A stretch of 64,000 nucleotides of DNA from Lepas anatifera (lineage: Eukaryota; Arthropoda; Thecostraca; Lepadidae), in NCBI GenBank assembly GCA_034440635.1, contig JAOTON010002087.1, positions 124,001-188,000 of the forward strand. Reading direction: 5' to 3'. Position 1 is the first letter of the stretch; every line of letters begins with the position of its first letter. Made by a program: the position numbers and the translations under genes. This document shows positions 12,746 to 22,489 of this stretch, piece after piece. The notes under the pieces are model-generated. The model saw nothing but the letters and a program-made list of their open reading frames with translations. It made no database searches and had not been told where the DNA came from.

Positions 12746-13940
12746 TGGAAATAGTTTCTGAGCAGTACGAATGACTCGGGTTAGTGCATTATGATACGAC
12801 TTGTAAGCTATCTCGTCGACCCTATTTTTAGATTTGATGTACTTGTGATGTAAGTCAACTCTTTTATTTATACAGCGTAGAAGAGCGTACGAAATCCAAG
12901 GCTGGATGGGTACAGTTCTCCTGTTGGACTTATTGATGCTGAGTTTAGTGACCTCATTTGTAAGTGCATCCTGCACTAGATTAGCTGCGAACTTTGGATC
13001 AGTAATGGTGAAATAGTTTCTAAGTTTAGAGGCGATATTTTGTTTCAGTAAACCTATTTTCCTAAAGTCAAATGCTAGGGCTTTGCTTGTGGTCCTGGGC
13101 CTTTTTCCTAGTTTTGGTACAAGCTGAAGCCAGATCGGGAGATGATCACTCAGATCAGAGACTATGACAGCAGAAGATTGGAGCAACGAAAGGTCATTTG
13201 TGAAGAAGTTATCAAGTAAGGTCTCTGATCTGGAGTTAACTCTGGTGGGAACAGATATGGTAGGAAAGTAATTGTAGCTGGCCAGTGCATGAATAAATAA
13301 TGCTGACGGGTCATCTGTTTCCAATTTAAGTATGTCAAAATTAAAGTCACCACCCATAATACAAATTCGGTTTTCATTGGAAATTTTGTCTAGTGTTGGC
13401 TCAAGATAATCCATAAATATAGCAGATGGGAAGGAAGGTGACCTATAGACGGATCCGATGATGATATTGAAAGTTAGAATATTTTGAACCTCAAGAAAAA
13501 CTGATTGATGAGAAATAGATGATGACTCAAGATCATCTCTTCTTGAGTATGGGAGAACTTTTGAGATATATATCCCAGCACCCTTCCCTTTATGTTCGGG
13601 GGAGAGGAATATTCAAAGAAGTAGTCTTGGATGTTATATGAATCAGATAATCCTGGGGCAAGCCAGAGTTCAGACACAAGAATGATAAGCGGTTTGGGTT
13701 TTAGATGTGATATAAATCGTTCCAGAGAGTCAAAGTTTTTGGGGAGCGAACGGATATTAACATGCACTATTGATACTTCCTTCGAACCGAAGGTAATTTT
13801 ATTTAGGTCGGCTATGGATTTGTAGTCACAAGCTTGTAAGAGATTATTACTGTTGTTGGAAAATTGATCATCACCGTTATCAAACCCTGAGAAATTTGGA
13901 CTGAATCGGGGGTTAGATAATTGTGCTGCTGCTGACCTGC
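12740..13940 (-). pseudogene. LINE ORF2, APE-type endonuclease part, frameshifted
   Basis: The N-terminal frame (open from about 13940 through 13767 to about 13585) has HVNIRSLPKNFDSL and SELWLAPG, the start of an apurinic-type endonuclease. The second frame (upstream of 13414 to 12740) has MGGDFNFDIL and SDHLPIWL, matching the GDFN and SDH catalytic motifs. A one-base shift near 13585 (beside a G5 run) separates them, and another near 12745 separates this part from the reverse transcriptase. The endonuclease nicks target DNA for retrotransposition. An upstream CKNC motif near 13950 lies close to a stop, so the true ORF2 start is uncertain. Confidence 0.8.
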
Positions 13941-13949
13941 AATTTTTAC

Positions 13950-14353
13950 AAGGTTACCGTTTGGCTGAAGCTAAGGGGCAGGAAAAAGAAGTTACAAGTG
14001 AAAACAAAAGTGATATACACTAAACTTGCAAGCTGCTAAAATAAGCAGGATGCAACAGAAAAAAACAAACAGATGTACCAGTGCAAGGGTGCAGGTGGAC
14101 CAAAGGTAAACCTAGTGAGGGTAATGGAGGTGCATACACAGTGGAGGTAACATTAGTTTTACTATATCTAAGAGATTTCAATTTTGTATTACTATAGTTG
14201 GGTACCTAAAAGCAGTGGCAAGATTTATTTATAAATTTGAATGAAGAAAAAGAAAAAAACAAGGCTTAAAGAATTAACACTCAAAAAAGGCAGAAAAACA
14301 AAAAGCTACAACTTCAGGAATAGTGTCTGATTTTAGATAGGCTTTGCTTTTGG
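13950..14353 (-). other. LINE inter-ORF stretch
   Basis: About 400 bases between the ORF1 stop and the first recognisable ORF2 residues. AT-rich with A-rich runs on the plus strand. No domain or RNA gene is recognised. It is longer than the inter-ORF gap of many LINEs, so part may be decayed ORF2 start or an insertion. Confidence 0.4.
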
Positions 14354-16174
14354 CTAAACAAGGTCAGTCGCACCTGTAGATGATAATGGGGGCAAAGGTG
14401 ATCCGATATCACCAGTGCCGACCAGCGGTCCAGTGGTCAGACGAACCGATGGCAAACAGGATCCCGCCACTCCAGATATTGAAGGGCCAGATACCTGCTG
14501 AGGGCAGACAGGCCTCAGAATGGGCATGGGCCTGTAAGATGGGCAGCGGACAGGCGACCCGACAGGCTGAGACATATTGGACCCAGAAGCAGCAGACTGG
14601 ACCAAGCAAGGAGGGTGCAAGTCATGATTCATCGAAAGAACTGAAGCTGAGTCACCGACCAACAAGCCACTGCCGCTGGGGGCATTTGAGACAATGTCAG
14701 GTGCGTCGGACCCTCCTGCAGGTAACAGAACTCCATCAGGGGAAACGTTTGGCTGTCCTGATTCCCCATCCCGTCCAGCCGCAATCCCCGAGGAAGAAAG
14801 TGGACCCTCATCAATGATGTCCGCCACGACCGCCACCTCTCCCAGGTCTGCAGAGTGCTCAGCACATTGCCCATGACAGGTAATGTTTGCCCCACAACTC
14901 TCACCAGAGGACCGGGGCAGAGCCGAGGATCCACCGCCGTCCACCGGAGCAGCAGCACCGGAGTCGGCCCCACAGGACGGAGATCGGGGCCGCGGCTCCC
15001 CAGCTCCCAGGCAGGCAGGGGGCAGAGCCTCAGAGTCATGCGAGTTCATGCGGGCACGAGTCACCGAAGTCCTCTCCCCAGGCAGACGAGCCTCCTCCTC
15101 CACACTCTCCGCCCCAGAAGGCAAGCGAGGGAAGTCGGAACCGACGTCAGGCCGGGTCAGCAAACCTGCAGGGGCAGAGGGCAGACCAGCATGATGAACT
15201 GAGCTCACCGGAGCTGCCCCTCGCCCCAATGGAGCAGAACCAGGCCGCTGGGGCACAGCAACAGCTGAGCGACCCCAGACTGAGGCACCAGAACCACGAG
15301 CCCCCGCACTGACACAAGAGAGTCCCCCACGAGTGACATGTCTACCACGGGCCCGAGATGAGTTCCGCCCTCCTGATTCATGTGAGTCAGAAGCTGAGTG
15401 TTGGTTACACAGCTTCAAGATGTCATCCCTTGACATGCCCACATAGAGTTCAATTGGTCTCGAAACATTGTGGAGCCTGACATATATTCTCCCACCACTG
15501 GTGTAATATGAATGGAAAGGGGAGCTCTGACGAGGTTTGTGAAGTTCCTGGAGAGTCTTTACCACAGCTAGCCGTTCAGGGGTTAAGCTCTCGTGCACCA
15601 GAAGGCCATGGCTCACCGGTCTGGTGCGACGGCTGTACACATATGTGCACTGAGAATAGTAAGCAAACCGAACCAGGATCACCTTTGGGTTCCGAAGGCG
15701 ATGGCATGCTGTGATTTCGCCTGGTGCAACGGGCACACCCAGGTAATCCTTCATCAGCTTGCAGGCAAGTGCACGAGGGTCCTCTCCATCACGCGGAGTG
15801 GGGATCACCCGCCCTGAAAGGAGGAGTGTGGCCTTTCGTGAATACTGAGCCTGCTCCTCCACTGCTGAGGCCAACCTTGCATGATTGGATGTCAGTTGGT
15901 TTTGTAATTCAGTTTGTTGAGATTGACTCAGTACTACGGCTGAGCAAGAGTCACTAACAGTAAGCAGTTCCCTTCCCAAGGTTTCCCCCTTGTTGATGTT
16001 CTCAGATATTTTTAGCTGGGCCTCAACTAAATCAGATCTCATCTCCCTGAGTTCCTCCCTAACCTTTTTAAGTTCCTTTTTGTATGAGTCCACCTCCTCT
16101 CTAAGTCCAGAAATAGTAGTTTCAAGAAACTTCAGAGTAACTTTCATGACGACGACAACGTTAGTATACTGCAC
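14354..16174 (-). CDS. LINE ORF1 protein, coiled coil plus RNA-binding region
   Basis: This open frame of 606 codons has three parts. About residues 12-65 form a Glu/Lys/Leu-rich coiled coil, with more heptad-like sequence to about 110. Residues about 115-255 resemble the RRM-like and C-terminal domains of L1/CR1-type ORF1 proteins, with VIPTPRDGEDP, ITACHRLRNPKVILVRF and a LTPERLAVVKTLQELHKPR-type segment. Residues 260-606 are a long Ser/Gly/Pro/Ala-rich, probably disordered tail without a CCHC knuckle. In this family ORF1p trimerises and coats the element RNA. An internal Met at about residue 10 may be the true start. ORF1 is undamaged although ORF2 has at least three frameshifts. The domain call is by pattern only. 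Confidence 0.75.
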   Translation of the reverse strand: MQYTNVVVVMKVTLKFLETTISGLREEVDSYKKELKKVREELREMRSDLVEAQLKISENINKGETLGRELLTVSDSCSAVVLSQSQQTELQNQLTSNHARLASAVEEQAQYSRKATLLLSGRVIPTPRDGEDPRALACKLMKDYLGVPVAPGEITACHRLRNPKVILVRFAYYSQCTYVYSRRTRPVSHGLLVHESLTPERLAVVKTLQELHKPRQSSPFHSYYTSGGRIYVRLHNVSRPIELYVGMSRDDILKLCNQHSASDSHESGGRNSSRARGRHVTRGGLSCVSAGARGSGASVWGRSAVAVPQRPGSAPLGRGAAPVSSVHHAGLPSAPAGLLTRPDVGSDFPRLPSGAESVEEEARLPGERTSVTRARMNSHDSEALPPACLGAGEPRPRSPSCGADSGAAAPVDGGGSSALPRSSGESCGANITCHGQCAEHSADLGEVAVVADIIDEGPLSSSGIAAGRDGESGQPNVSPDGVLLPAGGSDAPDIVSNAPSGSGLLVGDSASVLSMNHDLHPPCLVQSAASGSNMSQPVGSPVRCPSYRPMPILRPVCPQQVSGPSISGVAGSCLPSVRLTTGPLVGTGDIGSPLPPLSSTGATDLV

Positions 16175-17493
16175 TGGTCAAACAATTCTAGGCAGCAAGT
16201 TCAGATGATAACTACCTAGGTAGCAGCACATTCAAGGCACCCCTATCTGCAATAATTATTTGTATGTAAGAGTAATGTGGATAACCACAAGGGATGATAA
16301 TTAACAATTTGCAATACACCTAATCAGCCATGTGTACCCCCGATCCACCTGCTCACCCTTATCCAAACGCTAATAACTCCGCTATTCCTCAACGCCCGCC
16401 GTTACGAAAAACACCATTTGGTACACCAAAGTGGTGTATTCAGGTTTAACTGTCAGTTTCAAAAAAAAAATTACTAATGCAGTAGAGAATGTTTATCCCT
16501 CGGAAAACCAAATCTACCGTGAATGAGTGTGTGTAGGCCGAGAATGAAAGGTCCAATAATCAGTCCAATAATCCTGGTGGGCGATGCTCAACCTGATGGG
16601 GAGCCAGCCGTTTGCCAAAAGGGCAACAAAATTTTTTCCAAATAAATTCCTGTGGAGTAGGTCAATCAATTTTCATATTTGAAAGACACGCTATGATAAG
16701 TGCACAAAATCGTTGGATTTGTCTTAAGTCACAGCCAGCAAATTTAAGCACAATGTATGTTTCCGGAAGCGAAGTGCTGCCTCAGATCTAAGTGAAATTA
16801 AGGATCACAAAGTTTGCACCAGAAGTTGGCTGTTGTAGAGAAAAAAAACAAGACAATTTCAATTTTAAGTTATAGTATGGTTTACGCACCCACTAGTCTA
16901 CAGTCAGCGGAAAAGTTCTAGGCTCAGCGTAGCTTTGCAAGTATAATGCTATAGAACGCGTCAGAATCGCCGTACGGGAATAATGGCCGCTGCTATCCTG
17001 ATAGTGTTGGGTGGTGTCAACAGCCCACAAGGAGAAAACAGCTATGACATCGATAAATATTCAAGTGAGTTTTTCGAGGACCGAAATTCCTCAATTAATA
17101 TGAATCCTAGACTGAAAAACTACTTAAATGGAAAAAGACAGCAATGCAAACTCTTCCACCTCTAGCTTTAGTACAAAAATATGGCGCAGTGTGTTGTGAA
17201 AACAAAGACGCCGAAAATGGCACAAAAACGTTTTTGAAAAAGAAGCAGTGCCTCAAATCAAGCAGCTAGTTTTAAGCAGTATAGAACTGAATTATTCAAT
17301 TCGAGCCCCTACCGCTATTCAATACACCTATCACCTATCATACACCTATCACCTATCTACCCTATACCTATCTACACCTATACCTATCATACACCTATCA
17401 CCTATCATACACCTATACACCTATGCACCTTATCCAAGTGAGACCACGGAGCTCAGGCACACACGTCCGGCACCCAGGAGCGAATGGAGAGGA
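16175..17493 (-). other. LINE 5' region
   Basis: About 1.3 kb between ORF1 and the 5' junction (minus orientation). No ORF of note. It contains the CACCTAT tandem repeat. I infer that it is the 5' untranslated/promoter region because the interrupted hAT sequence resumes directly after it. Confidence 0.5.
17322..17437. repeat. CACCTAT/CATACACCTAT microsatellite
   Basis: Irregular tandem CACCTAT, ATCATA and ACACCTAT units. It lies near the 5' end of the nested LINE. Tandem repeats in LINE 5' regions are common, but no function is shown here. Confidence 0.85.
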
Positions 17494-17546
17494 ATGTTTT
17501 GGAGGCGGAGCGTTCTACCTTCTCTCTCTAGGGCCTTGGACTCGGT

Positions 17547-18495
17547 AAAGTCGTCTATAAATGTTGACTTTGAGGCCGATTTTCAGGCATTTTGAGCCTG
17601 AATTTGCAAAAATGAGAATATGACTTCTGAAACAACTTTTTGTAACCTTTGCTCCTCCGCCGGCCGTTCGGATGTGCTGTTGGCGGTCGATGGGGCTCTA
17701 GCCGTGATTGCGGGCTGGTGGGTGTTGGACTGACCAGCTGTAAACTGGAGACCACCACGATGTTGACAAGACCTCCCATCTGCTTTTGTGCCTGCGTTGT
17801 GCCCTTGGGGAAATTAACCTGGGTATTACGGTGTATCTGTTTGTTGTTTTGTTTTGTTTGTTGTTTTTTTTTGTGTTTGTGCTTTGTTACTCACTTTTTG
17901 TTTTTGTTTTGTTAATGGCTTTTGTGTTCTGGCTTTTGTGGTTTGTTTGTTTTTGGCTTTTGGTTTGTTGTGCTTTGTTTTTGTTTATTATGCCTTTGTT
18001 TGCTTTCGCACATTTTGTGTCTTGGGTTTTTTGTTTGTGCTACTAAACAGCTATGTGGGCCCGACTTAAACTAACTTAGATTTTTTTTTTTTGTTTTTGT
18101 TGTTTTGTTTTGTTTTTTGTTAGGCGTGTTTTGTATTATCGTGTCTTGTTTGTTTGTTTTTTTTGTTTTTGGGGTTTTTGTTTTTGTGTTTTTGTGCGTT
18201 GTGTTTATTTGTGGATCTCCGCCTCCTTTCGTTACTGTTGCTTGGCCTTTTTGTTTTTTCTGTATTTTTTGTTTCCTGTCTATGGAAATGAATAAAATTG
18301 TTGTTGTTGTTTGTTGATCTAGCCAATAAAAATTTTTGCGACAATGTCCCTTTAAATACCGGGACCCTCGGGGTACATAACGTCATCAAAAAAAAGTTTG
18401 CGAGTGAAAATAGCTAGATTAAATGGCGATGAGCTTTCGACTAGTTCGGCGAGAACGACGCACAAATTTCAAACTTGAAAACAGCGTATTCATAT
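17547..18495. other. Left flank with T/G-rich, LINE-tail-like stretch
   Basis: 17650-17830 is GC-richer. About 17830-18270 is extremely T-rich with TTTTG/TTTGT runs on the plus strand. Near 18290 there is AATAAAATTGTTGTTGTTG, a form typical of 3' ends of some LINEs. A 5'-truncated LINE tail is plausible, but no coding part is present. Open frames here are Phe/Val/Cys-rich translations of the T/G tract. Confidence 0.45.
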
Positions 18496-18510
18496 GGGTC
18501 TATATCAAAA

Positions 18511-18615
18511 GGTCCACTGTTCAAAAGGTCCACCGTTTAAATGGTCCACCGTTCAAAAGGTCCACCGTTCAAAGGGTCCACCGTTCAAAGGGTCCACCGT
18601 TCATAGGGTCCACCG
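18511..18615 (+). repeat. Outer-left 16-bp iteron array
   Basis: About 6.5 tandem units, consensus GGTCCACCGTTCAAAA with variation in the last bases (AAAG, ATAG, TAAAT). The preceding GGTCTATATCAAAA looks like a degenerate unit. Two further partial units lie at 19081-19110. The same units close the arm at the hinge in reverse orientation. Confidence 0.95.
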
Positions 18616-19007
18616 CAAGGCCTTTAAATGTAGAGGTAGAACGCTCCGCTCTCAAAAAATGGCAACCTCTTTTTTAGAGACTTTTACGTTTGTGACGTCA
18701 GCGATTGCTCTCGAGGTGGAGCCGCCCATTCATTGGATAAAAATCGGCTACAGATCGTGGGATGTTTGTACGGTTTCAACATGCATCTGGCGAGGGGCAG
18801 ACCCAGGATTCATTACCCCACGTTCACAAAAAAGCAGTATTATTGCCCCTAACACGCAAACTATCTGCTGAGCCACGTCTTCTTCCATACACAGCGGCAA
18901 TGCGTTGCTAAGCATTTCTAGGCGATTGCTGACGTCATCACCGTGCCCAATGCCAGATTTGCGGTTGCCATTTTTGGCCTATGCAAAAAGCCGGAGCGCA
19001 ACCCCTG
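18616..19007 (-). mobile_element. 392-bp hAT-type MITE inserted in the iteron array
   Basis: It begins CAAGGCCTTTAAATG and ends GCAACCCCTG, flanked by the 8-bp duplication GTCCACCG (18608-18615 and 19008-19015). The right arm has the uninterrupted site at 62386-62393. Both ends match the large hAT-like element (2438-17538) in reverse: GCGCTCCGGC, TGGCAACCG and GATGACGTCAG on one side, GGTAGAACGCTCCGC on the other. It is best read as an internal-deletion derivative mobilised in trans. Confidence 0.92.
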
Positions 19008-19079
19008 GTCCACCGGTAAGTAAAAACCTCTAGGGAGTTGGAGGTTTCTAAAAGTGAGTAAAATTGACGAAATAGAGAT

Positions 19080-20745
19080 GTTCCACCGTTCAAATGGTCC
19101 ACCTGCTCAAATATTCTACACTTTTAGGGAAACACATGATCAAAATAGCCACTGTATGAATCGCAGGGGAGGTAAGCATGTAAGCCGTAGGCAGATCCAG
19201 GGAAATGAAAGTAGACAAGGATTCTATAAAACAAAGCATGCTTGCCGTAGGCGGATTCAGGGAGGGGAAGTGGATGGGCTGCCGTAAAACAAAGCGCAAA
19301 TTTGGCATGGGCGTATTCAAGGGGAGTGGAAGTTGACGGGGGCCCTTGTCAAATAAAAAATATCATAGGCGGATTCAGGGGAGGGGAAGAAACCGTGCCG
19401 GAGAAAAACAAAGTGTACTTACACAGGCAAATTCAGGTTGGGGAAACTATTGCGGTGCACCATGAAGCAAAGCATTCTTGCCATAGTCGTATCCAGGGAC
19501 TCAAGAGAGTGGGGAAGGCGAATAGGAGACTGGGTCACTGTAGAGCAAAGCCTACATGCAGTAGGCGGATTCAAGAGGAGAAATGGGACAGTGTCCTGCA
19601 AAGCATGACACATGGGACCTATAGATCACAGCATGCTTTCCAGTGGCGGATTCAGGAAGATGACCCTCTTCAATTTCAATTCAATTGCTCCAGCCGACTA
19701 CAGAGCAAGGAATCATTGGCATAGGTGCACCCGGGGAAGGGAGAGCAGACAATAGGGGAATACAGGAGAGGCGAAGTAGACGGGCTCATATAAAGCAAAA
19801 TATTTCTCTCATAGGCGTATTCAGGGGAGGGGAAGGTAGACGGGTCACACGAGAACAAAGCATACATGTCATTTGCCGATTCAAGAGGAGAAATGGGGAA
19901 ATGGGGCGGAGCTTCGCAAAATACGGCGCATGGACCATGTCGATCACAAACGTGCTTGTCATAGAGGATTTAGGAGGGAAAATTGTTGGGGTTCACCACA
20001 AAACGAAGGATCCTTAGTATAGTGGCATGCCGGGATGAGCACGCGAATCATTGGTGGGTCCAAGGGCGGACAAGTAGATGGGGTTCTATTAAACAAAGCT
20101 TACTTATCATGGGCGGATGCAGGAGGGAAAGATGGGGCAGTCTCTCGCAAAAGCACGACGGGCCTTGTAGATCACAACGTGGTTGCCATAGCCGGGTTTA
20201 GGAGGGGCATTGCTGCAGCGCACCACGGAACAAGGAACCTTTGGCATATGTGCATCCGAGGAAGGGGAAGCAGACCATAGGCGGATTCAGGGGAGGGAAG
20301 TAGACGGGGTTCTATAAAACAAAGCATGGTTGACATAGGCAGATTCAGGATAAAACTGTAGTGCTTCACCACAGAGTTAGCATAGGTGCATTCAGGCATG
20401 GGGATACAGATCATTGGCGGATTTAAAGGAGGGTAACTAGATGAGGGTCCTCTATAACAAAGCATAATTGATATAGGCGGATTTAGGGGCGGGAAAGTAG
20501 ACCAGGCCCACATAAAACAAAACACAGTGGATCTACCTACAGCAAAGCATACTTATCATGGGCGGATTCAAGGGGGAATATGGAGTTCCCCAGAGTAATA
20601 TATTCCTGGCAGAGGCGCATATAGGGAAGGAAAGTAGACGGGCCCAGAGAGCAAAGCATAGGGAATCCAGAGAGGAGGAGGTAGACCATAGGCGGAAAAA
20701 ATCCCTGGGGGCCCCTGCTTCTAAAACCGGCTACCACTAGAGGGC
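19080..20745 (+). repeat. Degenerate tandem repeats, GGCGGATTCAGGGG type
   Basis: Units are irregularly spaced, mostly about 60-120 bp. Each has a core like TAGGCGGATTCAGGGGAGGG, then a GAAGTAGACGGG-type block, then TATAAAACAAAGCAT. Core copies are visible near 19250, 19310, 19370, 19565, 19645, 19805, 19876, 20110, 20280, 20475 and 20560. Short ORFs across it are repeat translations. Mirrored at 59690-62290. Confidence 0.85.
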
Positions 20746-22105
20746 CTCCGAGGGGCCGACTGTAACTAGTTGGCCCTTGCCCGTGTGACTATTTGACTCC
20801 TGGGCCCCCTGCCCCTGAAGACTTCCACAAGAAGGCGCCTACTTCAGGAGGATTCCTGCTCTTGGGGTACCATCTCGCAACTCCCCTGCTCTTGGGCCCC
20901 TTTTTGTGAAGACCTCCTGCTTGCGGGGTGCCCACGCCTGGAACTGACTGTAGCTAGGGGGTCCTCTGGCTCTGAAGGGCCCTGCTCGCTGACTTTAACT
21001 GCCAATAGGGGCCTCTGTTTCTGGGTGCACTGCCCCTGGGGCCAAATTCCACTAGGGGCTTCTTCCCGTGGGCCCCTGCTTCTGAAATACCAGAAGGTCC
21101 CTTGACCTCAGGGCCAATTGTAGCTAGATGGCCCTTGCCTGTGTGGTCGCCTGCCTCCGGGGCCCGCAGTCCCTGAAAACTGCTGTAAGCGGGTCTCTAC
21201 TCCAAGGGGCTTCCTGATCCTTGGGCTCCTTGCTCGTGGGTCCCCTCCCCAGCTCGCCGGGAACCCAGCACCTGAGGCCGATTGCAGCTAGAGGTCTGTT
21301 CACTTATTCTTACTGCCAATAGGGGCCGCTGTTTCTGGGCCCACTGCCCCTGGGGCCGACTTCCACTAGGGGGTTCTTCCCCTGTGGGCCCCTGCTTCTG
21401 AAACCGGCTGCCACCAGAAGGTCTCCTGACCAAAGGGCCCATTGTAATTAGATGTGTGGCCGCCAGCCTCTGGTCCCCCTGCCCCTGAAGGCTGCTACAG
21501 GGGCCCCTACGTTGCGGGGCTTCCTGCTCCTGACGATCCCTACTCGTGGGGGTCCCTGCACACGGGGGCCCTGACGTTTAGGGCCGACTACATCTAGGGA
21601 GCTCACCAAAAAAGGGGACAAGATATTCTAGGGACCCCAGCTGATGGGCCCCCGCTCGTGTGGGCCTCTTGCTTGTAGGGCCCCTTCTCACAGGGCCCCA
21701 ACATCTGGGGAGGACTGCATCTAGAGGACCCACCGCCAATATGTGTCAACCTCCTCTAGGGACCCCAGCTGGGGACCCCTGCCCGTAGGGGTCCCTGCAC
21801 ACGGGGGCCCTAACGTCTGGGGCTGACTACATCTAGGGGCCCACTGCCAACGGGTCCACTTTCACTATGGACCCAGCTGATGGAGCCCCTGCTCGCGAGC
21901 ACCCTGCTCACGGGAGTCTCAACGTTTGAAGTTGATTGCATCTAGGGGGCCACTGCCAATTGGGGTTTACTTTTTCCTTCTGGGTCCCCTGCTCACGGAG
22001 TCCCCAAGGTCTGGCACCGACTGCATCTAGGGGCCCACCGCCAATGGGAGTCCATTTTCCATGGGACCCCAGCTGCTTGGGCCTCCTGCTCTTGGGGCCC
22101 CTTTG
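20746..22105 (+). repeat. GC-rich degenerate repeats, GGGCCC/CCCCTGCTC type
   Basis: A series of related blocks such as GGGGCCC, CTGCTCGTGGG, ACTGCATCTAGGGG and CCCACTGCCAATGGG. Spacing is irregular, with about 100-140 bp between ATCTAGGGG-type blocks in the second half. Mirrored at 58280-59640. No coding sequence. Confidence 0.8.
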
Positions 22106-22485
22106 TAGAGTGATGTTATGAGAAGTGGTGAATACATTTAAGTTAAGCCGGTGCCTCAGCAACATTTTTGTTTCTCCGGTTTCAAGGGTGTTTCAACCGC
22201 AGTATTTTGGTTTAGGTGAAAACGGTCGGTGTGCAGCGAGGACATGGCGAAGGTGGGCGTATAGCCCAACTTGATAAATAATGTTATCACATTATTTTGC
22301 CATTTATGCGAAACAAGTGTTACATCGCGGCTCTTTATAGCCCCACTGATTCCCATCAAGGTCATCGCCACAGGAGAACGAGACTACGGGTGGATCAATT
22401 ATTGTTCTTATGGGTGGGATAAAGCTGCCCTGTATTCAGACCGGTGTTTAACTGTTCCGATTTTCATTCTAAAAGTTAAACGGCT
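22106..22485. other. Arm segment without recognised feature
   Basis: Non-repetitive-looking DNA conserved in the other arm (57903-58280). Short ORFs are present in both arms but none is recognisable. Confidence 0.5.
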
Positions 22486-22489
22486 TTAA

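Larger units (their letters stand above)
9842..17493 (-). mobile_element. Non-LTR retrotransposon (LINE), about 7.65 kb
   Basis: The element reads 5' to 3' on the minus strand, from 17493 to 9842. Its position is fixed because it interrupts the hAT terminus: copy A reads continuously through TTGCCATGTTTTGGAGG, whereas here ATGTTT occurs at 9836-9841 and again at 17494-17499 with the LINE between, giving a 6-bp duplication. The order is long 5' region, ORF1 (16174-14354), ORF2 with APE endonuclease and reverse transcriptase (about 13940-10934), then a GC-rich 3' region. There is no long poly(A); the 3' end carries two TACTGTATG motifs around a T8 run. The L2/CR1-like assignment is from motif style only. 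Confidence 0.8.
2438..17538 (+). mobile_element. hAT-like element, complete ends, with a nested LINE
   Basis: The element starts CAGGGGGGTGCGCTCCGG at 2438 and ends TCTAGGGCCTTG at 17538. It is flanked on both sides by the identical 8-bp sequence GACTCGGT (2430-2437 and 17539-17546). An 8-bp duplication with CAGGG/CAAGG-type ends is the hallmark of the hAT superfamily. Without the nested LINE (9842-17493 plus its 6-bp duplication) the element is about 7.4 kb. No hAT transposase (BED zinc finger, RW or dimerisation region) is recognisable in any frame, so it is probably non-autonomous or strongly decayed. Copy A at 1-1248 and the 392-bp MITE at 18616-19007 share its ends. Confidence 0.85.

Noticed and set aside
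17820..18270. Phe/Val/Cys-rich ORFs suggestive of membrane proteins
   Set aside because: Translation of a T/G-rich low-complexity tract; frames overlap freely.
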